Shown here: piece by piece, positions 1 to 5,105 of the stretch
Position numbering within the stretch: the stretch's first letter is position 1
How the letters are laid out: each line of letters starts with the position of its first letter
Assembly: GCA_019419865.1 (NCBI GenBank)
Contig: JAHZIG010000047.1
Span: forward strand, 1-6,318
Length of the DNA: 6,318 nucleotides
Origin: Clostridiales bacterium
Lineage (GTDB): Bacteria; Bacillota; Clostridia; Monoglobales; Monoglobaceae
Reading direction: 5' to 3'
Position numbers and translations under genes: made by a program
Notes under the pieces: generated by a model
What the model was told of the DNA's origin: nothing
The model's database searches: none
The model's input: the letters and a program-made list of their open reading frames with translations, nothing else

Positions 1-18
1 TATATCACAAAATCCTTG

Positions 19-36
19 AGGTTGGAATGCCAACTT
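19..36 (-). repeat. Inverted repeat just after the capsid stop codons
   Basis: Plus-strand AGGTTGG (19-25) pairs with CCAACTT (30-36) around a four-base loop, a stem of seven pairs including one G-T wobble. On the transcript it starts about three bases after the TAATAA. No clear U-tract follows (only GGAUUUUGUG), so it is at best a weak terminator. It could equally be a stability hairpin. Confidence 0.4.
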
Positions 37-39
37 TTA

Positions 40-798
40 TTATACAGGATCAAACTTCGTGACCTGAAGTATAGCGCTCGGTTGGATTATCATAAAGTTG
101 ATGTCCGCGCCGGTCGTAGCCGTCTTAGAATAGCCCCAAGCGGTCTTGCCGTCGTTTAACGTTATCTGAGTATAGAATCTCGACTTAGGCACGTAGGTGA
201 TCGGCATATCGTTGTAGCCCGCGAGCACGGTGTTGACCGTACCGTCCGAACCCCACTGCCTGCTGAGCGCCGAATTGAGTACCGGCTTTAGGTCGCTGCT
301 CACATAAAGCCTGCGCCCCTCTACCGGGACTTCCTTTTCGTCCATAGCACGGCAGCCCTCGTCGATCGCCGCGAGTATGCTGTCCTTAGCGAGCTTCGCC
401 GCCGTAGTCGTGAGTATACCCGTCGCGGACGCGTACTTTGCAAACCTGTATGCGTCAAGCTCCGGACTTACCCAGTCTCTTACGAACCTGCCCGTGACCG
501 CGCCGAAGGTCATACCGAGCGTCTCCTCGTTGTCCATACGGTCGATAGAGATCTCTTTACCTCTCTCCTCGCTCAAGGTCATCGTCTCCCACGACGCGGT
601 AACGTCGCCCTTAGGATAGCCGTCTTCCCTGCTGTAGTCGCCGAGTCCGGTCGTCGATACCTTAAGTACCTTTACCTCGTTGACGCCTGTAAAATCTAAC
701 TGCGTCGCGCTGTCCATGCCTTCGGTCACCGACGTACGCTTGTATATGTCGTCGATCACAGGCACGAACTTTTCAGCTAATGTAATGCTGTTTGCCAT
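40..798 (-). CDS. Major capsid protein, HK97 fold, apparently shortened at the C-terminus
   Basis: This is the main shell protein. The 252 residues follow a capsid family common in Clostridia phages: MANSITLAEKFVPVIDDIYK at the start (1-20), VKVLKVSTTGLGDYSREDGY (42-61), the D-Y-S-R/GDV segment leading into the E-loop, the ERGKEISIDRMDNEET helix-strand (78-93), VRDWVSPELDAYRFAKYA (106-123), CRAMDEKEVPVEGRRLYVSS (149-168), a VPKSRFYTQI strand (203-212) and INFMIIQPSAILQVTK (233-248). Relatives, as I remember them, continue for some 35-40 residues with a motif like NQxADxxxFxYR and a final ENKVxGIYxH strand. Here a double stop (TAATAA) follows KFDPV, and no frame of the remaining 39 bases shows the missing part. 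It may be a natural short form, a frameshift or nonsense mutation, or an interruption. No N-terminal prohead delta domain or protease is evident, consistent with the separate scaffold upstream. Confidence 0.9.
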   Translation of the reverse strand: MANSITLAEKFVPVIDDIYKRTSVTEGMDSATQLDFTGVNEVKVLKVSTTGLGDYSREDGYPKGDVTASWETMTLSEERGKEISIDRMDNEETLGMTFGAVTGRFVRDWVSPELDAYRFAKYASATGILTTTAAKLAKDSILAAIDEGCRAMDEKEVPVEGRRLYVSSDLKPVLNSALSRQWGSDGTVNTVLAGYNDMPITYVPKSRFYTQITLNDGKTAWGYSKTATTGADINFMIIQPSAILQVTKFDPV

Positions 799-807
799 TT
801 TCTCTCA

Positions 808-814
808 ACTCCTT
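808..814 (-). promoter_or_regulatory. Ribosome binding site for the major capsid gene
   Basis: AAGGAGT lies nine bases before the capsid ATG at 798, in the AT-rich 35-base spacer after the scaffold stop. It fixes the start at MANSITL. Confidence 0.8.
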
Positions 815-833
815 AAAATTGATTTATATTAAT

Positions 834-1409
834 TTAATTATCTTTTCCAAGTCCCAAAATCGCGCGAGCCTTGCTTATGATGACGTCCGTCTTATCGGCC
901 GCCTTAGTCTCGCCGCCCTGTTCTCCAGCTCTCACACCCGCGCCCTGATTCTTGTGTTCCTCCACGTTGAACAAGTACGCGTCGCTCTTCTTAAGCTCGC
1001 TTAAGTCGAAGCCTTTAAGGTTACCCTTATCGTCGAGGGTTATGTTGTCCATGTCGATAAGCGCCTTGATCGCCTTAGCGTTGCGCCCGTTCTCCCGCCT
1101 TATCGCTTCGTCTACGGCCGCGTTCTTCTTTAGCTCGTATATGTCGCTGTTGTACTTATCCTCCCAGTCCTTGACCTGTTTCTTGAGTCCCTCGACGTCC
1201 GCGCCCTCGAAGGCCTTAAGGTCCTTCTTAAGCCCGGCTATGGACTGGTTGGCGACCGTCAGCTCGTTCGCCTTGCCGTCGTACTTTTCCTTAGAGACGT
1301 AAGCCCCGCCGGACAGATCGGCCAGCTCGATACCCTTGCCCTTTACCGCCTTTTCAAACTCCGCGTAGCTCAGTTGTCCGTCGCCGAACAGCTCTTTTAA
1401 TGCTTCCAT
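834..1409 (-). CDS. Phage scaffolding protein, GP20 family
   Basis: This 191-residue, highly charged protein matches the phage GP20-type scaffold family (as in Listeria phage A118). Such proteins form the internal core on which the major capsid protein assembles and are lost before DNA packaging. Visible features: an N-terminal segment with LKELFGDGQLSYAEFEKAV (4-22), the typical YVSKEKYDGKANEL motif (37-50), a coiled-coil region rich in K, E and L (about 50-105), a DNITLDDKGNLKGFDLSEL segment (121-139), a Gly/Glu-rich flexible stretch (150-168), and a short basic C-terminal helix (about 172-191), the usual site for capsid-protein contact in scaffolds. No protease motif is seen, so the scaffold is probably released rather than digested by a protease encoded here. 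The gene lies 35 bases upstream of the capsid gene, the expected place, and has a strong TCAGGAGGT site. Family assignment rests on motif and position. Confidence 0.9.
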   Translation of the reverse strand: MEALKELFGDGQLSYAEFEKAVKGKGIELADLSGGAYVSKEKYDGKANELTVANQSIAGLKKDLKAFEGADVEGLKKQVKDWEDKYNSDIYELKKNAAVDEAIRRENGRNAKAIKALIDMDNITLDDKGNLKGFDLSELKKSDAYLFNVEEHKNQGAGVRAGEQGGETKAADKTDVIISKARAILGLGKDN

Positions 1410-1417
1410 TTTCTCTT

Positions 1418-1426
1418 ACCTCCTGA
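1418..1426 (-). promoter_or_regulatory. Strong ribosome binding site for the scaffold gene
   Basis: TCAGGAGGT, close to the full anti-Shine-Dalgarno complement, lies eight bases before the ATG at 1409. It is the best site in the window, in keeping with high expression of scaffold protein. Confidence 0.8.
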
Positions 1427-1458
1427 TTTTGAGCATAAAAAACAAGCAGTTTTAAGAC

Positions 1459-1635
1459 TTACTCGGGTCTTTGTTCTGTTTTGATCTCAAGTTCGTCTAC
1501 CGCTATCGATAGGTTGAGTGAGTCGACCGAACCCGGCCGTACGTACATCGTAGCGCTCATAACGTCCGGTATCTTCAGCCCGTCCACAAACACCGTTTTG
1601 GCTCCGCCTTTGTTTACGATCTGTACCTTTGCCAT
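1459..1635 (-). CDS. Small beta-rich phage head-region protein, function unknown
   Basis: A 58-residue protein, MAKVQIVNKGG to EIKTEQRPE, with alternating hydrophobic residues suggesting a few beta strands: KVQIVNK (3-9), TVFVDGLKIPDV (14-25), SATMYVRP (27-34), SLNLSIAVDELEI (39-51). The arrangement, a short strand, an FVDG turn, then an LxLxIxVDxxEI strand, resembles small uncharacterised proteins encoded among head genes of Bacillota phages. I do not know its function; a minor structural or assembly role is a guess from position. The ATG at 1635 is supported by a GGGGGT site seven bases upstream. It stands between an intrinsic terminator and the scaffold gene, 49 bases before the scaffold start. 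Its GC content and codon use look like those of the scaffold and capsid genes rather than the AT-rich neighbour upstream. It is under 60 codons, so length-filtered gene finders may miss it and call the out-of-frame 1487-1675 instead. Confidence 0.82.
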   Translation of the reverse strand: MAKVQIVNKGGAKTVFVDGLKIPDVMSATMYVRPGSVDSLNLSIAVDELEIKTEQRPE

Positions 1636-1642
1636 TTAAATT

Positions 1643-1648
1643 ACCCCC
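1643..1648 (-). promoter_or_regulatory. Ribosome binding site for the 58-residue gene
   Basis: GGGGGT (within AAGGGGGTAA) lies seven bases before the ATG at 1635. It selects this frame over the overlapping frame starting at 1675, which has no such site and starts inside the terminator hairpin. Confidence 0.75.
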
Positions 1649-1658
1649 TTTTTGGCAT

Positions 1659-1688
1659 AAAAAAACCGCCTGCATTTTGCAAAGCGGT
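1659..1688 (-). terminator. Intrinsic (rho-independent) terminator inside the late operon
   Basis: Read on the minus strand, ACCGC (1688-1684) pairs with GCGGT (1669-1665), and after a small internal bulge UGCA (1681-1678) pairs with UGCA (1674-1671) around a three-base loop. Seven U residues follow directly (plus-strand A-run 1659-1665). This is the classic hairpin plus U-tract form. It would end transcripts after the minor head and cysteine-rich genes. On the plus strand no U-tract follows, so it works in one direction. The small gene's Shine-Dalgarno site lies about 10 bases further on, leaving no room for a new promoter between, so read-through or antitermination is implied if this is the same operon. 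Confidence 0.75.
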
Positions 1689-1696
1689 ATGTTTAT

Positions 1697-1748
1697 TTAG
1701 TTTTCGGCTCCGGCCTGGTACGCGTTACGCAAGAGGCGCGCCGGAACC
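1697..1748 (-). other. Conserved-looking RNA hairpin in the intergenic gap (inverted repeat 1706-1714 / 1740-1748)
   Basis: On the minus-strand transcript GGUUCCGGC (1748-1740) pairs with GCCGGAGCC (1714-1706) over nine base pairs, with one G-U wobble. On the plus strand the same position would be a C-A mismatch, so the fold suits RNA made from the coding strand. The 25-base loop can form a smaller stem, GCG/CGC, at 1722-1724 with 1728-1730. It lies in the 141-base gap between the cysteine-rich gene and the 58-residue gene, about 20 bases before the terminator. It could stabilise or process the late mRNA or act with the terminator. No tRNA or known riboswitch pattern is recognised. The only reading frame here (1697-1756, 19 residues) has no ribosome binding site. 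Confidence 0.5.
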
Positions 1749-1776
1749 TGTCTCATTTGCTTAATTTCACAAGCGG

Positions 1777-1962
1777 TTAATCGTCTTGATAATATTCGCA
1801 CGCCTTACAAATGGCGGCCTCTTCCTCAAACGGTCGAAGTCCCGGCATATAGTATTCAGGTGCGCTTTCACATGCGGACATACATCTTTCAAAACAATCG
1901 TCCATATATATAACTTTATTATCGATCGGACAAGTAACCGGATAATTTGTATCATATGCCAT
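1777..1962 (-). CDS. Small six-cysteine phage protein downstream of the MuF gene, function unknown
   Basis: A 61-residue acidic protein with six cysteines: C11, the CX3CX3C cluster C23/C27/C31 (DDCFERCMSAC), and a C-terminal CX2C pair C52/C55 (ICKACEYY). The pattern suggests zinc or other metal binding, although disulfides cannot be excluded. Small proteins with CP near the N-terminus, a DCFE-like motif, an AP motif and a final CxxC-Y pattern recur in head gene clusters of Clostridia phages, as far as I recall, without known function. The ATG overlaps the last 11 bases of the minor head gene, so translation is probably coupled; a GGGGGT site lies 11 bases upstream. It shares the low GC of the toxin-like domain above it, suggesting the two travel together. 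Its place directly after a putative MuF toxin is where immunity genes often sit, but nothing in the sequence shows that role. The overlapping frame at 1767-1955 is less convincing. Confidence 0.78.
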   Translation of the reverse strand: MAYDTNYPVTCPIDNKVIYMDDCFERCMSACESAPEYYMPGLRPFEEEAAICKACEYYQDD

Positions 1963-3553
1963 GCTTTTTTAATACCCCCATAATCATTTTACTTTCGTCT
2001 TTAAACTGTTCTTTTTTAAACGCCGTCCTAATAAACTTATTGTTTTCGTCTTTAACGTTAACATATGCGGCGCCATCTTCGCTGTAATAGTTCTCATATT
2101 CTCCTTGCCAAACAGTGTGCGACATTTTTGCGTTTTTAACAAACGCCTTAGCCTCTTCCTCAGTTACTTTATGTTCGCTCTCTGCATTGACATGATGATC
2201 GTCAAAGCCAAGCTCCGATATATCAATCTCTTTAGGCGGTATATGTATATCGCCTCTTACGCCTCTTTCTTTTAACTCCGTTGCGCACTCATAGGCTTTC
2301 CTATCGGCTTTAGGATTCTCGCCCTTATACCTGTAAAAGCCTTTTGTGTCCGTCCACCACTCATCATCAGTGTACTTCTTTTCCTGCCACATGTCAAGCG
2401 TCTCCGGCACGTTTTCTTTACCCAAACGCTTCTTGTACCGCTCGTACTGCTCTTCGTCGGCTCTTCTGTTCTTAAGCTTCTTGACCTTGAGCGCTTCCTC
2501 CGGGTCGCTTTCGACATATTTCTTGTACCATTCGGGATAAGTCATATCCTCCGGCACGTAATATATCTTGCCGTCCGCGTTTCTCGCTACCCTCTCTCCC
2601 GGCTCGAACATATCCTCGTAGCCCGTGAGCGGAACCGTCGTAGTCCTGCACCTACAGTGAAACGGCGGGCAATTTACGCCGATCACCGCGTCTTTGCGGC
2701 TGAAGACTTTGCCGTCCATACTTCTGCATATCTCGCTGGTCTTATAGTCCAGCGTCGCGATTATCTTGTATTCGTCTACGCCCGTCTCTTCGTATGATTT
2801 CAGCGTCGCCGCCTCGATAAAGAACGCGCTCTCGGTCTGTATCAGCCGCTCGGCCTGACCCTCCGCGAGGTCGAAATCTTTTTCAAGCGACCTTGCCAGC
2901 TTCCTCTGTGAATCGCCGCTGATCAGCGACCTTGAAAGCGTCTTACTGAGCCTGTTTACAAACTCCGGACCGTATTTCTCTCGTATCCGCTTGCCAAAGC
3001 TCAGACCGTCGTCGGCCCAGGGCTTTAGCATTATATTCTCGATAGCCTGAGTATTGAGCGCCGTAAACTCCGCGCCTATGCCGGATCCCTTTTGTATTTC
3101 ATATATCGCCTGATAATACGTATCCGAATAGAGACCGCTCAGAAGCTCGTTTATTCCCTTTTCCTCGCTGTTCATAAGCAAGGCGACATAATATTCGATT
3201 TGAAGCTCCATAGCCTCTAAACGGCGAATATGGACCCTTGCGCTCGCGTTCTCAAGCTCTTTCATATACTTTCTTGCAAGCCCCGCGTCTGAGGCGCGTT
3301 CTATGTACTGCTCGACCGTCCATTTAAACTCTTCGAGTTCCTCGTTGTCGAGCATACGCTTAGCCTCCGCAAGGGATACCTCGTTATTCTCCGCCAAACG
3401 ATTATACCATTTGGCAAGGTCTTTCTCGAGGTCTGAGCGTATCTGTCTGTATACCTTTCCAAGCTCTTTTACGTATTCGTCGGCTTTCTTATACTGCGCG
3501 TCCTTGAGCATAGCGAACCGGTTAGCCCAATACTCCGCGTTGTTATTCGGCAT
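1952..3553 (-). CDS. MuF/SPP1 gp7-type minor head protein with C-terminal BECR-like nuclease (toxin) domain
   Basis: This is a minor head morphogenesis protein of the Mu gpF/SPP1 gp7 family, which binds the portal and is carried in the virion. Residues about 1-260 are helical and charged. The MuF core ends with EICRSMDGKVF (274-284) and NCPPFHCRCR (294-303), the family's Cys/His cluster. A linker (about 350-425) contains the recurring phage pattern YERYKKRLG. Residues about 434-533 form a separate domain: GDIHIPP, FDDHHV with H453/H454, SEHKVTEEEAKAF (H461), NYYSEDGAAYV (488-498) and IRTAF (508-512). I recognise this as the pattern of predicted phage Barnase-EndoU-ColicinE5/D-RelE (BECR) RNase domains at the C-terminus of MuF proteins; toxin activity is inferred. 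The start is chosen at ATG 3553, with GGTGA at fitting distance; an in-frame GTG three codons upstream (3562) is the alternative. The end overlaps the next gene by 11 bases. The terminal domain is AT-rich compared with the rest of the gene. Confidence 0.93.
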   Translation of the reverse strand: MPNNNAEYWANRFAMLKDAQYKKADEYVKELGKVYRQIRSDLEKDLAKWYNRLAENNEVSLAEAKRMLDNEELEEFKWTVEQYIERASDAGLARKYMKELENASARVHIRRLEAMELQIEYYVALLMNSEEKGINELLSGLYSDTYYQAIYEIQKGSGIGAEFTALNTQAIENIMLKPWADDGLSFGKRIREKYGPEFVNRLSKTLSRSLISGDSQRKLARSLEKDFDLAEGQAERLIQTESAFFIEAATLKSYEETGVDEYKIIATLDYKTSEICRSMDGKVFSRKDAVIGVNCPPFHCRCRTTTVPLTGYEDMFEPGERVARNADGKIYYVPEDMTYPEWYKKYVESDPEEALKVKKLKNRRADEEQYERYKKRLGKENVPETLDMWQEKKYTDDEWWTDTKGFYRYKGENPKADRKAYECATELKERGVRGDIHIPPKEIDISELGFDDHHVNAESEHKVTEEEAKAFVKNAKMSHTVWQGEYENYYSEDGAAYVNVKDENNKFIRTAFKKEQFKDESKMIMGVLKKHGI

Positions 3554-5105
3554 TGTTATCACCGCTCTCGGCGTTATCTTCGCCCTCTCCGGTTCCGAAG
3601 TAGTTAGCGTTTACGCGTTCGTCCAGCTTTTTCTCCCGCTGTTTTTCTTCTTCCTCGATCCGGTCAAGCTCTTCGTTTACGTCGGTAACGAACGGGTGTT
3701 TCTCTAACAAGGTGCGTTTTGAAAGATCGCCTTGCGACTGAACTATCATTTGGACTTGTTCCAGGTCGTTGGTTATCTCCGAGTAGTTGAGGTTTACTAC
3801 TATCAGCCCGCTGTCGAACGCAGTATTATTTCGCCTGTTGTAGTCGTATGTCAGGAACCAGAATAGTTCCTTTATCGCCCGCTTGAGTCTGGGCGCCATC
3901 TTGCCCGCCTTGAGCCTTAAGCCCGAATATCTGAATTTCAGGCTTGTCCCCGACGGAGCCGTACCCAACGTATCGTTATCGAAGTCTACGCCCATACCGA
4001 AATGGTATATATCCCGCCTCAGCATTTTTAAAAGCTCTATCCTGCCGGTTAGCGACAAGTCCACCTGATGAGCGGCTATGTTCCCGCCCGCGTCGTTTAT
4101 GCTGACCGCCTTGTTTATCTGAAGCAACCGCGCTATGGCCGAAGCGGTCTCGCCGCCGTAGCCTTGTATCACCCAGTAGAGGTCTACAAGATCGAGCAGG
4201 GTGTTGGTCCCCTCGCTCGAGATCATATCGTACGCGTCTATCAAACCCTTGTTAAGCTGTAGGTCCGTCGTTCCCAGACTGTTGTTTTCGAGTATGACGA
4301 ACGGGATCCTGCCCCATGAGTTCGGCAGTCTGCTCTTTTCCGCGCCGTTTAGGAAAGACACGTCCCAAAAATGCGGCGCAGGATTGACCGGCACGTCCGG
4401 ATCCGGGATAAACACGTCCTTTTCCTTTTCTATGTAGTAGGTAACCTTATCCTTAGTCCACCATTCGACCCGCCGCCTTAAGTATTTATCGCCGCCTTTT
4501 ATAACGGTCATTGTGTAATACCTGATCAGCTCGACCAGTTCCTGCTGAAAGGCGCTGTCGTATATCGGTATTATCTCTTCCATCGGCACGATACAATATT
4601 TGAGGTTAAAGTCCTGATCGTAATAGACGTGGACGCACTCGGCGCCCTTGTTCGACGCGCCCGTTATCCAGTCCTGAAGCATGACGTTAAACTCTTCGTC
4701 CGCCGTCTCGGTCACAAAGTCCTCGTACGCTTTAAGCTCGCCGCCGTCCGCCGCGCCCTTGACCGTAAACGTCGGTTCCTTGCCCGCTATATACGCGGTC
4801 TTTTGGTCTACAAGGTTGGTGTGGAACGTGTTTATATTATGGTGGTTGCTTCGGTTTGGGTTCTTGAGCTTTCGCCGCCTCGTGTTCTCTTCGCCGTCCG
4901 CCTCTTCGACTTCCTCGATCACGCTTTCGTCGTAGGCCTTGTTTAGGCTGTCGTGTTCGGTCGCGTAATACCGCGCCCCCTCGAATATGCGTTTCTTCTT
5001 AGCGCTTACGGCGTCCTCGTTTAGTATATATTTAATCAGCTCGCTCTCGCTCATCTTTCCCGCGCGCGATAGTTTCGCGTTGATTATATCCGTCATAGTA
5101 AGCAT
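3543..5105 (-). CDS. SPP1-type phage portal protein
   Basis: Portal proteins form the dodecameric ring at one capsid vertex through which terminase pumps DNA and to which the connector and tail attach. This 520-residue protein has the length and landmarks of the SPP1 gp6-type portal family: an N-terminal helical segment with KKKRIFEGARYYATEHD (about 36-52), the NTFHTNLVDQKTAYIAGKEP region (92-111), GAECVHVYYD (154-163), SGTSLKFRYSGLRLKAGKM (385-403) in the crown/stem region, and LLEKHPFVTDVNEEL (466-480) before a very acidic, low-complexity tail (506-520). The start at 5105 is preferred over an ATG three codons later because GAGGGT lies six bases before it. It overlaps the terminase stop by one base and the minor head gene by 11 bases, a tightly coupled order expected for terminase, portal and head-morphogenesis genes. 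The family assignment is from motif recognition, not a database search. Confidence 0.96.
   Translation of the reverse strand: MLTMTDIINAKLSRAGKMSESELIKYILNEDAVSAKKKRIFEGARYYATEHDSLNKAYDESVIEEVEEADGEENTRRRKLKNPNRSNHHNINTFHTNLVDQKTAYIAGKEPTFTVKGAADGGELKAYEDFVTETADEEFNVMLQDWITGASNKGAECVHVYYDQDFNLKYCIVPMEEIIPIYDSAFQQELVELIRYYTMTVIKGGDKYLRRRVEWWTKDKVTYYIEKEKDVFIPDPDVPVNPAPHFWDVSFLNGAEKSRLPNSWGRIPFVILENNSLGTTDLQLNKGLIDAYDMISSEGTNTLLDLVDLYWVIQGYGGETASAIARLLQINKAVSINDAGGNIAAHQVDLSLTGRIELLKMLRRDIYHFGMGVDFDNDTLGTAPSGTSLKFRYSGLRLKAGKMAPRLKRAIKELFWFLTYDYNRRNNTAFDSGLIVVNLNYSEITNDLEQVQMIVQSQGDLSKRTLLEKHPFVTDVNEELDRIEEEEKQREKKLDERVNANYFGTGEGEDNAESGDNNAE

Noticed and set aside
1425..1465. Possible promoter before the scaffold gene (TATGCT as a -10)
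   Set aside because: No acceptable -35 lies 16-18 bases upstream, and the T-run is better explained as terminator-like sequence.
1487..1675. 62-codon minus-strand frame starting inside the terminator hairpin
   Set aside because: It has no ribosome site at its start and an unnatural composition (KGGNLNGKGTDRKQRRSQNG). The shifted frame 1459-1635 has a good site and protein-like periodicity.
1697..1756. 19-residue frame (MRQVPARLLRN...) in the intergenic gap
   Set aside because: No ribosome site precedes it and it lies over the RNA hairpin; it looks like chance.
1767..1955. 62-codon frame overlapping the cysteine-rich gene
   Set aside because: It covers the same bases in another frame and starts inside the other gene. 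The patterned cysteines, better ribosome site and coupled start favour 1777-1962.
3303..3707. 134-codon plus-strand frame crossing the portal/minor head junction
   Set aside because: It is antisense to two well-supported genes, and its Ser/Leu-rich sequence is typical of the reverse of Lys/Glu-rich helices.
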